Shown piece after piece: positions 9,334 through 17,206 of a DNA stretch of 55,197 bases. The first letter of the stretch is position 1; each line of letters starts with the position of its first letter. A program made the translations under genes and the position numbers. The notes under the pieces were generated by a model. The model was not told the DNA's origin. It saw nothing but the letters and a program-made list of their open reading frames with translations, and ran no database searches. Source of the DNA: Desulfuromonadales bacterium (GTDB lineage: Bacteria > Desulfobacterota > Desulfuromonadia > Desulfuromonadales > BM103); assembly GCA_027065695.1 (NCBI GenBank), contig JAMONP010000007.1, positions 1-55,197 on the forward strand, read 5' to 3'.

Positions 9334-10029
9334 GTGAACAGTATTTATCTGGAAGGTCTGGATGGTTGCAAGCGGTGCGAGCGACTCGAAGCCTTTATGG
9401 CTCAGCTTGTACCGAGCAGAGGGCGCTTGCGTGCCGATTACCACAATGCCCCGGTCAATGGCTTCGGTGATCTGCAGGCACGTATCTGTCTGATCGGGCT
9501 GGCTCCGGGTGCTCATGGTGCCAACCGGACCGGACGCCCATTTACCGGAGATGGTGCCGGCAATTTCATGTACCCGTTGCTTCACCAGTCTGAATTCTCC
9601 AATCGGGCAGAAGCCGTATCTGCAGATGATGAGCTGGAGTTGCAGGACCTCTATATTACTAATGCGGTCAAGTGTCTGCCTCCGGAGAATCGACCGAACG
9701 CCGAAGAGTTTACGCTCTGTCGACCTTATCTCGAAACAGAGTTGCTGGCGCTGAAGAACCTGCGTGTACTCATTGCCCTTGGACATGGGGCTCACAACAG
9801 TCTGCTACGGCTGTTTCAGTCTCAGGGGCTGATTAAGCGACTGTCTGATGTGCCTTTCGGCCATGCAAATAGTTTTTTACTGCCCAACGGGCTCTGGCTG
9901 GTCGATTGTTACCATACCAGCCGTTACAATGTTCAGACCGGACGTATGAATAACAAGATGTTTCTCGACCTGCTTGAGCAGGTTGGATCGTTAGTGCAAG
10001 GAGATAATCTCCCAGGAGAAAATGGTTGA
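9334..10029 (+). CDS. Uracil-DNA glycosylase, family 5 (UDGb-like)
   Basis: Predicted to excise uracil, and possibly other deaminated bases, from DNA. Motif A, GLAPGAHGANRTGRPFTGD (55-73), is the family 5 form, with no polar activating residue after GLAPG. Motif B reads CYHTSRYN. CKRC at residues 12-15 plus two later cysteines (AVKC, TLC) fit the four ligands of the 4Fe-4S cluster found in this family. The start is GTG 9334 behind a modest AGGA. The 231 residues are typical. The gene lies between the helicase and trpA on the same strand. Family 5 enzymes are best known from archaea, thermophiles, actinobacteria and some Proteobacteria. Confidence 0.9.
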   Translation: MNSIYLEGLDGCKRCERLEAFMAQLVPSRGRLRADYHNAPVNGFGDLQARICLIGLAPGAHGANRTGRPFTGDGAGNFMYPLLHQSEFSNRAEAVSADDELELQDLYITNAVKCLPPENRPNAEEFTLCRPYLETELLALKNLRVLIALGHGAHNSLLRLFQSQGLIKRLSDVPFGHANSFLLPNGLWLVDCYHTSRYNVQTGRMNNKMFLDLLEQVGSLVQGDNLPGENG

Positions 10030-10081
10030 TATCGTTAGGATTGTTCCGATAGAATCAACCTTTGAGGGAAATATATAGTTC

Positions 10082-10873
10082 ATGTCAAATATTACCGCCA
10101 CATTGAACACTCTGCAAGAGCAAGGAGAAAAAGCTCTGATCACCTTTATTACTGCAGGTGATCCGGATCTTGCGACCAGTGAACAGATCGTTCACACGCT
10201 TATTGAGTCTGGCGTCGATCTGATTGAACTTGGCTTTCCCTTCTCCGATCCGGCGGCCGATGGCCCGATAATTCAGCTGGCCTCGGAAAGGGCTTTGAAG
10301 TCGGGAACGACACTGCGTGGTGTGCTCGATATGGTTGCCAGAGTTCGTCAGCACAGCAACGTGCCGATTGTCCTGATGGGATATTACAATCCTGTCTTCT
10401 GTTATGGACCTGAGAAGTTTGCTCGTGACGCGGTCTCTGCAGGTGTTGATGGTTTGTTGTTGGTTGACCTTCCCCCTGAGGAGGCGGAGGAGTTGCATCC
10501 GCTGCTTAAGGTTGCCGGGATCGACCTGATTACATTGCTGGCACCGACGACAGGTGAGAAACGCAGTGCCAGGCTCGCTGCTGACGGTGAAGGGTTCCTC
10601 TACTACGTATCCATGACCGGTGTGACCGGGAGCAAGCAGGTGGACGCCGGGGCAATTGCTGCCGCCGTCAATGAGTTGAAAGGGCAGAGCCCGGTTCCTG
10701 TGGCTGTCGGGTTTGGTGTCTCCACACCTGAAGATGCCAGTGCGGTTGCCAAAATTGCTGATGCTGTCGTTGTTGGTAGTGCTTTGGTTAAACTTATTGC
10801 TGAATTCAGTGACTCGCCGAGTTTGCTGGATGAAGTCAGAGATTTTGTTCGACAGCTTAAATCTGTGATTTGA
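10082..10873 (+). CDS. trpA: Tryptophan synthase alpha subunit
   Basis: TrpA cleaves indole-3-glycerol phosphate to indole and glyceraldehyde 3-phosphate, and indole passes to TrpB. The 263 residues form a TIM barrel. ELGFPFSDPAADGP contains the catalytic Glu and Asp, MGYYNPV and GLLLVDLPPEE follow, and GFGVSTPEDA and VVGSALV build the phosphate site. GAGGGA lies about 13 bp before ATG 10082. It is detached from trpB by two unrelated genes but stays on the same strand. It is followed by accD, an order I recall from related genomes. Confidence 0.96.
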   Translation: MSNITATLNTLQEQGEKALITFITAGDPDLATSEQIVHTLIESGVDLIELGFPFSDPAADGPIIQLASERALKSGTTLRGVLDMVARVRQHSNVPIVLMGYYNPVFCYGPEKFARDAVSAGVDGLLLVDLPPEEAEELHPLLKVAGIDLITLLAPTTGEKRSARLAADGEGFLYYVSMTGVTGSKQVDAGAIAAAVNELKGQSPVPVAVGFGVSTPEDASAVAKIADAVVVGSALVKLIAEFSDSPSLLDEVRDFVRQLKSVI

Positions 10874-10945
10874 TTATAACTTAGTTGAATAGTAATGAAC
10901 GGATCGTTTCCTGTAGCTGAAACCATCAGAATCGCGAGGTAAATC

Positions 10946-11806
10946 ATGGCCTGGTTTAAAAAATCCAAGGCGCCGATTGCGCCGGTGGCAAACAAGAAAG
11001 TGCAGATGCCTGAGGGGCTTTGGACGAAGTGTAAGAATTGCGAGGAGATTATCTATTCCAAAGAGATCGAGCGTAATCTTAATGTTTGTCCCAAATGCGA
11101 CTACCATTTCCGTATCAGTGCGCGCGAGAGAATCGCCCTGGTTATTGATGAGGGCACCTTTGCAGAGATTGATGCCAAGATGAGCTCGGTGGACTTTCTG
11201 AAGTTCAAGGACTCAAAAAAATACAATGACAGGCTCAAGGCAGCTTTTAAGAAGAACGGTGACGGCGATGCCATCATTGCTGGATCCGGTATGATGAATG
11301 GCCAGGAAGTTGTTGTTGGTGTCTTTGATTTCGGTTTCATGGGCGGCAGTATGGGGTCGGTTGTCGGTGAGAAGGTGACGCGGGCGATTGAGCTTGGTCT
11401 TGAAAAGAAAGCGCCAGTTATGGTTTTCTCTTCCTCAGGCGGAGCGCGTATGCAGGAGAGTATCCTCTCGTTGATGCAGATGGCCAAAAGCAGCGCTGCA
11501 CTAGCCAAGCTGAAAAAGGCAGGTATACCGTTTGTTTCAGTACTCACCGATCCGACCACCGGTGGTGTCACTGCCAGTTTCGCTATGCTTGGGGATCTTA
11601 ATATAGCTGAGCCTAAGGCTCTGATCGGTTTTGCCGGTCCTCGTGTCATCGAGCAGACAATCCGCCAGAAACTCCCTGAGGGTTTCCAGCGTTCTGAATT
11701 TCTCCTTGAGCATGGCATGGTCGATATGATTGTTTCTCGCCAGGAATTGAAGGCAAAACTTTCACAAGTTTTGCGCATCTTCACCCAACAGCCAGCTGTT
11801 GTTTAG
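10946..11806 (+). CDS. accD: Acetyl-CoA carboxylase carboxyltransferase subunit beta
   Basis: AccD, with AccA, transfers the carboxyl group from carboxybiotin to acetyl-CoA to start fatty acid synthesis. A zinc ribbon is formed by Cys29, Cys32, Cys48 and Cys51 (CKNC and CPKC). The carboxyltransferase core contains MGGSMGSVVGEK, FSSSGGARMQES, DPTTGGVTASFA and FAGPRVIEQT. The 286 residues are the normal length. The start ATG 10946 follows a CGAGGT-type ribosome-binding site. It precedes folC as in many bacteria. No accA is present in the window. Confidence 0.97.
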   Translation: MAWFKKSKAPIAPVANKKVQMPEGLWTKCKNCEEIIYSKEIERNLNVCPKCDYHFRISARERIALVIDEGTFAEIDAKMSSVDFLKFKDSKKYNDRLKAAFKKNGDGDAIIAGSGMMNGQEVVVGVFDFGFMGGSMGSVVGEKVTRAIELGLEKKAPVMVFSSSGGARMQESILSLMQMAKSSAALAKLKKAGIPFVSVLTDPTTGGVTASFAMLGDLNIAEPKALIGFAGPRVIEQTIRQKLPEGFQRSEFLLEHGMVDMIVSRQELKAKLSQVLRIFTQQPAVV

Positions 11807-11841
11807 TGTCCCGTGCGATTAACCACACAGGATAATCAAAG

Positions 11842-13131
11842 GTGAATTTCCAGGCAAGTCTGGAGTATCTCTACGGGCTGCAACTATTTGGTATCAAGCT
11901 GGGTCTGGAGAATATGCAGGCCCTGAAAGCTCGCTTGCCACTTCTGCAAGACCCCTTACCCTGTATTCACATCGCCGGAACCAACGGTAAGGGTTCTGTC
12001 AGCATGTTGCTGGCTGAAATTCTCAAACATTCCGGGTTGCGGGTAGGACTTTACACCTCGCCCCATTTACATTGTTTTACAGAGCGCATCCGAATTGGTG
12101 GCGAACCGATTGATTGCAATGAAGTAGTCAGGCTTGCAGAGACCATACGTCAGGCGGCTGTCGATATCCCGGTGACTTTTTTTGAAGCAACGACGGCTAT
12201 GGCTTTTCTGGCGTTCAAAGAGTCCCAGGTTGATATCGCTGTGATTGAAACCGGTCTCGGTGGCCGACTTGACGCTACCAACATTGTCGAACCTCAACTT
12301 TGCCTGATCACCCCGATCAGTTCGGATCACAGTGAACATCTAGGTGAAACTCTGGCGGAGATTGCTGCTGAGAAGTCTGGCATCATTAAGTCTGGCGTGC
12401 CGGTTGTCGTTGGCAAGCAGACCCCCGAAGCGGCTGAAGTGATTTTGACTACGGCTGACGACCATGGTGTTGCCGTCTGTCTCGCTGATCGTGATTTTAG
12501 CTGGCGGGGAGATCATGGCAACTTGGCAGTTGCTGTCGGTGTTAACCATCTTGACGGTTTGACCTGTTCTCTGGCCGGGGTACATCAACTTGATAACTTT
12601 GCACAGGCTGTTGCCGCAGCCATGACGCTGCGTGAACAGGGTATTGTAATCACAGATGCTGCTATACGTAAGGCTGGCAAGTCAGCTACCTGGCCTGGAC
12701 GTCTGGAATGGTGGTCGGGGGCTCGCGAGGTTCTGTTGGATGTCGCGCATAATCAGGCAGGGATAGCCTGTCTGGCCAATTACCTTGATGAGCAGAATCT
12801 GTCCCGGATACACCTGGTGACCGGATTGAGTGGTAAGCGTGACCCATTTGAGATTCTGATGCCACTGGTAAAATTTGCAGAGGCAATATATGCTGTACCG
12901 GTTTCTTATGGGTTATCTGTACCGACACCTCAGATCGTGGGCTGGGCTGAGAGGCAAAGATTGCCGGTTTCTGAATATCGCACTGCCGGTGAAGGTTTAT
13001 ACGCAGCACTTAAGGCTGCAGGCAAAAAAGAGCCGGTCGTGGTGTGTGGCTCTATTTACCTGGTTGCGGAGTTGCGCCAGAAATTACTGTCAGGGGAATC
13101 GTCCGCTCTGTATTCCTCTGACTCTTTATGA
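11842..13131 (+). CDS. folC: Folylpolyglutamate synthase / dihydrofolate synthase
   Basis: A Mur-ligase-fold enzyme that adds glutamate to dihydropteroate and then to folates. The P-loop AGTNGKGS covers residues 45-52. TSPHL and FEATTAMAF follow, with GLGGRLDATN in the central domain and LDVAHNQ in the C-terminal domain. The start is GTG 11842 with a weak AAAGG upstream. Its TGA overlaps the ATG of the lptD gene (ATGA), implying translational coupling. The other folate gene in the window, folP, is at 23.3 kb. Confidence 0.93.
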   Translation: MNFQASLEYLYGLQLFGIKLGLENMQALKARLPLLQDPLPCIHIAGTNGKGSVSMLLAEILKHSGLRVGLYTSPHLHCFTERIRIGGEPIDCNEVVRLAETIRQAAVDIPVTFFEATTAMAFLAFKESQVDIAVIETGLGGRLDATNIVEPQLCLITPISSDHSEHLGETLAEIAAEKSGIIKSGVPVVVGKQTPEAAEVILTTADDHGVAVCLADRDFSWRGDHGNLAVAVGVNHLDGLTCSLAGVHQLDNFAQAVAAAMTLREQGIVITDAAIRKAGKSATWPGRLEWWSGAREVLLDVAHNQAGIACLANYLDEQNLSRIHLVTGLSGKRDPFEILMPLVKFAEAIYAVPVSYGLSVPTPQIVGWAERQRLPVSEYRTAGEGLYAALKAAGKKEPVVVCGSIYLVAELRQKLLSGESSALYSSDSL

Positions 13132-15728
13132 CGGATAAAGTAATGCGAAGTTTCCCTGCGAGGGCAATCCTATATACCTTACTCCTTGTCTCTGTGCTCT
13201 TTTTGGGGCCTCTGAACAAGTCTGTCGCTCAGCTCAGTATCACTCCTGATATGGCTGGGATTACAATCGGTTTCTCTCTAGATGGTTCCGGACTGATTGC
13301 ATCTTCCCAACAAGGTGACGAAATTGGCCGCTATTTGGAAAGCCAACTCTCAGTGCCAGTCAAAGTGCGCAGCTTTGCCACTGCAGATCAGCTTTACAAC
13401 TTGTTGACCCGTTTTCGCGAAGTTGATGTCGCCTGGTTCAGTCAAAGTCATCTTGCGGGGTGGTCTGTCGATGAATTTTATCCGCTGGCCGAGAATCGTG
13501 ACCCTTCTTCTGGTCTTTTGCGTGGCAAAATCGTTGCCCGGCAGGGGATGAATGCTGATCTGCTTCAGCAGTTGCGAACGGCTTTCCTGAGCATGCACGA
13601 AAGTCCTTCTGGACAGGTGTTGCTGTCAGGGCTCGGCACTCCCTCTTTGGTTTCTCCAGCGCTCCGACAAGGTGTAGCTATAGTTGAAGCTCCAGTAGAC
13701 CAGGAGGAGTCCTCTGCAGATCATTCATCAGAGTCTGATACAGGAGGGCAAATCTCTCTGGTTGCTGATTCCCTTGCTTACGATTCAGGAGATGATAGCT
13801 ACGAAGCCAGAGGTGATGTTGTTCTGCGCCAAGGTAAAGTAGAGTTGCAGGCAGAGGAAATCCTCTGGCAAGCCACGACTCAGGATGCTGCGGCGCAAGG
13901 GTCCGTTAAACTCAATGACGGCGGCGCTGAATTTTCCGGTGATCGTCTACAATACAATATGGCCACCAGGCAGGGGCAGATCCATGACGGTCGGGTTTTC
14001 GTCCGTGAAGGCAACTTCCACCTGGTTGGTGAGCAGATTGAAAAGCATGGTCAGGTTGATTATTTTGTCAAAAATGGCAGTTTCACAACTTGTGATGGTG
14101 ATATCCCTGACTGGAAATTTTCTGCCAGTGAAATCGATGTAACACTGGGAGGCTATGCTCAAGCCAAGAATATCTGGTTCCACATCAAAGATGTACCTAT
14201 ACTCTATGTACCTTATTTTGCCTTCCCGGTGCAGACAGGGCGGGAGTCGGGCTTCCTGGTGCCTCGGTTTGGCTATTCAAATAACAAAGGGACACGGTTG
14301 TCTGCTGCCTGGTACCAGGTTATAGACCGTCATCTTGATGCAACAATTTATCTCGATTATCTCTCTAATGTTGGCCTTAGCAAGGGGCTTGAATACCGTT
14401 ATGCCCTGGCAAACCAGAATAACGGCAAGGCATTTTATTCCCATGTTACGGGGCTCAAAGGGACTCCGAATCTCTATTACCTGAAGTGGGAGCATCGTGG
14501 AGAGTTGCCTGAATACTGGCGTCTTACCATTGATGCTGAATACACTAACAAACAGCTCTTTTTTGAAGAGTTTGGTGAGGTTGCCGAGGACTATAATCGC
14601 GACAAAACAGTTTCAACATTGATCCTGCAGCGCAATTGGCAAAAGCTCAATCTGGTTAGTTATGCACGCTACATCAAAGATCTGGAAAACAATAACGATG
14701 CGACCTTGCAGCGTTTTCCCGAATTGGGGCTAGGTTTGATTCGCTATCGTCTTGGTGATACACCTTTTTATGCTGGTCTGGAAAGTTACGCGACCAGCTT
14801 CCAGCGTAATGAGGGTGAGGATGGTGAGCGACTTTACTTAAAACCTTTCCTGTCAGCGGTATTTAAACCGGGCTCGTGGTTAGATATTGTTCCGCAGGTG
14901 GCTCTTTATGAAAGGCTCTACAGTACTGATTCCGGAGATAAGGAAAAATTTGTCCCCGAATTATCTCTGGGCCTGGCTACGCGTTTGGTGAAGAACTTTG
15001 CTGTCAATCGATGGGGCATTGAACGTATTCAGCACAGTATTGAACCGAAGGCGGTTTATACCTATGTGCCCGACAAAGACCAGGATGGCTTGCCATTGTT
15101 TGACCTCTTTGACCGAATTGGGCGACAGAATGACATCGCCTACGCGCTGGTCAATCGTTTGACTGCCAGCAGTATTGCTGCAGATGGTTCGATGGCTTAC
15201 CGTGAACTCTTCAACTTGAGGCTTTCTCAGAGTTACGACATTGATGAAGCCAGAAATAACCGCACAGGGGAAAGCCGGCCATTCTCTGATGTGCGTGTTG
15301 AGCTGGATTTCCAGCCGACCAGGTACCTCTCTGTGGACGCAGAAAGCCGGATTCCTGTTTATGGTGACACTGGTTTTCGAACTCTGCGGGTCGGTACCTC
15401 TGTCAAGGATGGCACGGGGAATGCTATCGAAATTGATTACACTTACAGAGACGCAGATTTTGTGAGTGTTGCTACAGATTATATAAAGATCCAGTTTGCT
15501 ACCTCTGTTTTGAAGCCGGTTTATGCTAACTTTGAAGAACGTTATGATTTTCGTGAAAACCGTGAGCTTGAGAAAGTTCTTGGTCTGGAATATCGCTCAA
15601 AATGTTGGAGTATTTTGATGACATACCGCAATCGTTACCGAGAGCATAGTCAGAATGATAATGAACTTATGATGACTTTTGTCTTGGCTGGGCTTGGGCA
15701 AGTACATGGCTTAGGCACTGGTTTCTAA
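13128..15728 (+). CDS. lptD: LPS-assembly outer-membrane protein LptD with N-terminal PhnD-like half-domain
   Basis: LptD inserts lipopolysaccharide into the outer leaflet of the outer membrane. The 866 residues read as a signal peptide (about 1-35), a PhnD-like segment (about 45-185), an OstA/LptA-like jellyroll from about 207 (LVADSLAYDS, YEARGDVVLRQG), and a large beta-barrel ending in Phe. The PhnD-like part shows an IGFSLDGSG opening, YLESQLSVPVKV, VDVAWFSQSH, and a late LRTAFLSM...GLGTP segment, as in phosphonate-type binding proteins but only about one lobe long. Only two cysteines exist, Cys322 (TTCDGD) and Cys826 (SKCW), so at most one disulfide can form, against two in E. coli LptD. 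ATG overlaps the folC stop. The LptD call is firm; the extra domain is recognised by eye. Confidence 0.92.
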   Translation: MTDKVMRSFPARAILYTLLLVSVLFLGPLNKSVAQLSITPDMAGITIGFSLDGSGLIASSQQGDEIGRYLESQLSVPVKVRSFATADQLYNLLTRFREVDVAWFSQSHLAGWSVDEFYPLAENRDPSSGLLRGKIVARQGMNADLLQQLRTAFLSMHESPSGQVLLSGLGTPSLVSPALRQGVAIVEAPVDQEESSADHSSESDTGGQISLVADSLAYDSGDDSYEARGDVVLRQGKVELQAEEILWQATTQDAAAQGSVKLNDGGAEFSGDRLQYNMATRQGQIHDGRVFVREGNFHLVGEQIEKHGQVDYFVKNGSFTTCDGDIPDWKFSASEIDVTLGGYAQAKNIWFHIKDVPILYVPYFAFPVQTGRESGFLVPRFGYSNNKGTRLSAAWYQVIDRHLDATIYLDYLSNVGLSKGLEYRYALANQNNGKAFYSHVTGLKGTPNLYYLKWEHRGELPEYWRLTIDAEYTNKQLFFEEFGEVAEDYNRDKTVSTLILQRNWQKLNLVSYARYIKDLENNNDATLQRFPELGLGLIRYRLGDTPFYAGLESYATSFQRNEGEDGERLYLKPFLSAVFKPGSWLDIVPQVALYERLYSTDSGDKEKFVPELSLGLATRLVKNFAVNRWGIERIQHSIEPKAVYTYVPDKDQDGLPLFDLFDRIGRQNDIAYALVNRLTASSIAADGSMAYRELFNLRLSQSYDIDEARNNRTGESRPFSDVRVELDFQPTRYLSVDAESRIPVYGDTGFRTLRVGTSVKDGTGNAIEIDYTYRDADFVSVATDYIKIQFATSVLKPVYANFEERYDFRENRELEKVLGLEYRSKCWSILMTYRNRYREHSQNDNELMMTFVLAGLGQVHGLGTGF

Positions 15729-15782
15729 ACCTTTCACTAGGAGCCTGTCTGACAATAAGGGGCGAAGCGAAAGCCCAGAAGT

Positions 15783-15810
15783 TTGACAAAAATGAAATAT
15801 TTGTTATCCT
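15783..15810 (+). promoter_or_regulatory. Sigma-70-type promoter upstream of the ComEA-like gene
   Basis: TTGACA at 15783-15788 and TATCCT at 15805-15810 are separated by 16 bp. Transcription would start near 15817, just before a base-paired leader at 15825-15867. The -35 box is perfect; the -10 matches at four of six positions. Confidence 0.55.
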
Positions 15811-15824
15811 CATCAAGTTACTTG

Positions 15825-15867
15825 CTTGCCAACCATCCGATGGGGCTCATTGTGAGCCGGGTTGGGC
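15825..15867 (+). promoter_or_regulatory. Predicted branched RNA structure in the leader of the ComEA-like gene
   Basis: An outer helix GCCAACC/GGTTGGGC (one bulge) encloses two hairpins: CCAT-CCG-ATGG and GGCTCA-TTG-TGAGCC. No T-run follows, so it is not a terminator. It does not show the conserved bases of the GEMM c-di-GMP or cGAMP riboswitches common in this group. It might be a protein-binding leader or an unassigned structured RNA. Pairing was read by eye only. Confidence 0.4.
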
Positions 15868-15965
15868 GGCTATATTGATCCAGAAGGGAGGTGTCATACA
15901 GGAGGGATTGCAGGATTTTATGCCCACATCGGGTTCTTTTTATTTTGCTTATGGAGGGAAATGTA

Positions 15966-16268
15966 ATGAAGAGTTATCTGTTAATGATGGTCCTGTTAGT
16001 TGTTGTCGCCATAGCCGGTTTTTCGCCGGTATCCGCTAGTGCAGCTGAGAGTCCTGCAGCGAAAACAATCACTGAAATAATTCATCTCAATCAAGCTACT
16101 GCTGAACAATTGCAGGCACTACCCGGTGTCGGACCGGCACTGTCCGAACGAATTGTGGTCTATCGCACCGAACATGGGGCCTTCAGCAGTGTAGACCAAT
16201 TGACTGAGGTTCAAGGTATTGGTCAAGCAAAGATGGCGAAGTTTCGAACGCAACTGACTGTTGATTAA
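15966..16268 (+). CDS. ComEA-like helix-hairpin-helix protein (exported, 100 residues)
   Basis: A small exported protein with a signal peptide (about residues 1-24, ending ASAAE) and one ComEA-type unit: HLNQATAEQLQALPGVGPALSERIV followed by a second hairpin VQGIGQAKMAKF. Such domains bind DNA non-specifically. In competence systems ComEA pulls DNA into the periplasm, but many bacteria carry similar proteins of unproven role. ATG 15966 is chosen because GGAGGG precedes it and a signal peptide follows; an upstream in-frame GTG at 15891 would add 25 uncharacteristic residues. It stands alone between a promoter and a strong terminator. A longer relative is at 33705. Confidence 0.85.
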   Translation: MKSYLLMMVLLVVVAIAGFSPVSASAAESPAAKTITEIIHLNQATAEQLQALPGVGPALSERIVVYRTEHGAFSSVDQLTEVQGIGQAKMAKFRTQLTVD

Positions 16269-16276
16269 TCGGTCAC

Positions 16277-16314
16277 AAAAGGCCTGCTCCATTATCCATT
16301 GGGCAGGCCTTTTA
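16277..16314 (+). terminator. Intrinsic terminator after the ComEA-like gene
   Basis: AAAAGGCCTGC pairs with GCAGGCCTTTT around a loop of about 15 bases, giving an A-rich upstream arm and a T-run. It is symmetrical and could act in both directions. Confidence 0.85.
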
Positions 16315-16476
16315 TCGTTGTGCCGGTTATCCCGCCTGTTTTTGCGTTTGTGATATTCAACTCTTACTTGAGCCTGTTTGCGAAAAACATTGATTTTTAA
16401 TGTGATTTGATGAAATAATCTACTGTTAAAGGGTTTTCTTTTATGTGTTGGCAGGTTATCTGCGTAGGGGTTTATT

Positions 16477-16788
16477 ATGGCGGGAAGCCCCGCTCAAGCT
16501 TCACGTCCTGATAGAGGACGACTTAATCTCTGGCCGTTGGCACTGGTTGCGCTTATCCTCGGCTTCGCTCTATTTGGTGATCGGGGGATTCTGCACATGT
16601 TGAAGCTTTCGGGCCAGAAGGCAGGCTTGACTCAGAAACTTGCTGAGTTGAAAGCTCAAAATGAGGAGTTGCGAATCGAAATCGCGTTACTGCGTAATGA
16701 TCCTCTCTATATTGAGCGAATTGCACGCATAGAACTGGGCATGGTTCGTGATGACGAGTTGGTTTTCCAGTTCACCGATCGCAGGTAA
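16477..16788 (+). CDS. ftsB: FtsB/DivIC-family cell-division protein
   Basis: A small bitopic membrane protein predicted to belong to the FtsQ-FtsB-FtsL division complex. Of 103 residues, about 18-36 form one transmembrane helix (WPLALVALILGFALFG). About 45-75 form a leucine-rich coiled coil (LTQKLAELKAQNEELRIEI), followed by the family RNDPLYIERIAR segment. The short cytoplasmic N-terminus and length fit FtsB. It is flanked by terminators, so it is probably monocistronic. It could also be a general septum-formation-initiator paralogue; the family call is firm, the exact orthology less so. Confidence 0.85.
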   Translation: MAGSPAQASRPDRGRLNLWPLALVALILGFALFGDRGILHMLKLSGQKAGLTQKLAELKAQNEELRIEIALLRNDPLYIERIARIELGMVRDDELVFQFTDRR

Positions 16789-16812
16789 CCCCTTTCTTTT
16801 GTTCAGTTTGTC

Positions 16813-16846
16813 AGGCCCACTCCGCCGAGGCGGAGTGGGCCTTTAA
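16813..16846 (+). terminator. Intrinsic terminator after ftsB
   Basis: GGCCCACTCCGCC pairs with GGCGGAGTGGGCC around a tight loop and is followed by TTTAAT. The stem is very strong; the T-run is short. Confidence 0.8.
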
Positions 16847-16910
16847 TGTCCTTGGTAAAGCATAATTTCATCAATAAGTTCAGTTAACTATTTCAATAAC
16901 ATGCCCTCAT

Positions 16911-16946
16911 TCGTGAGAGCTTTCGTGAGAGCTTTCGTGAGAGCAG
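16911..16946. repeat. Three tandem 12-bp repeats
   Basis: TCGTGAGAGCTT occurs at 16911 and 16923, with a third copy TCGTGAGAGCAG at 16935. It lies directly upstream of the predicted promoter at 16950. It could be a regulator-binding array or simple slippage; function unknown. Confidence 0.75.
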
Positions 16947-16949
16947 AGC

Positions 16950-16978
16950 TTGACACTCCACTAGGGCAGCGCTAACAT
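16950..16978 (+). promoter_or_regulatory. Sigma-70-type promoter for the argS operon
   Basis: TTGACA (16950-16955) and TAACAT (16973-16978) are separated by 17 bp. The promoter sits just after three 12-bp repeats and 35 bp before the small gene at 17013, which leads into argS. Confidence 0.6.
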
Positions 16979-17012
16979 ACACTGCTTTTTAACTCTTTTG
17001 TGAGCTGTGTTA

Positions 17013-17186
17013 ATGACTGAAGATACACGCAAACTCTGCTTGAACTGTGCTTGGCGCGCCAATTGCGCCAAACGGTTCTCCATGGAAGACAGTACTACGC
17101 TGCATTGCCCTGATTATTCTGAGGATGTCACCTTGCGTAAAGCTGAGGGGCAGAATATTCCTGATGTTGAGGAGAATTGCCCCTGA
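17013..17186 (+). CDS. Small Cys-rich protein of unknown function (57 residues)
   Basis: A short frame with clear coding character, reading MTEDTRKLCLNCAWRANC and ending EENCP. Five of its cysteines could bind metal: CLNC at 9-12, Cys18, Cys32 in LHCPDY, and a penultimate-region Cys56. The pattern suggests a small zinc or iron-sulfur protein. I recall similar short proteins next to argS in Geobacter-type genomes but know no function. The stop lies 20 bp before the argS GTG, so the two genes are probably co-transcribed from the promoter at 16950. Confidence 0.75.
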   Translation: MTEDTRKLCLNCAWRANCAKRFSMEDSTTLHCPDYSEDVTLRKAEGQNIPDVEENCP

Positions 17187-17206
17187 TGTTTAGGAGAAGA
17201 GACTAA

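Noticed and set aside
15825-15867. GEMM (c-di-GMP or cGAMP) riboswitch
   Set aside because: The conserved GCAAA and tetraloop-receptor features are absent; only generic base pairing remains.
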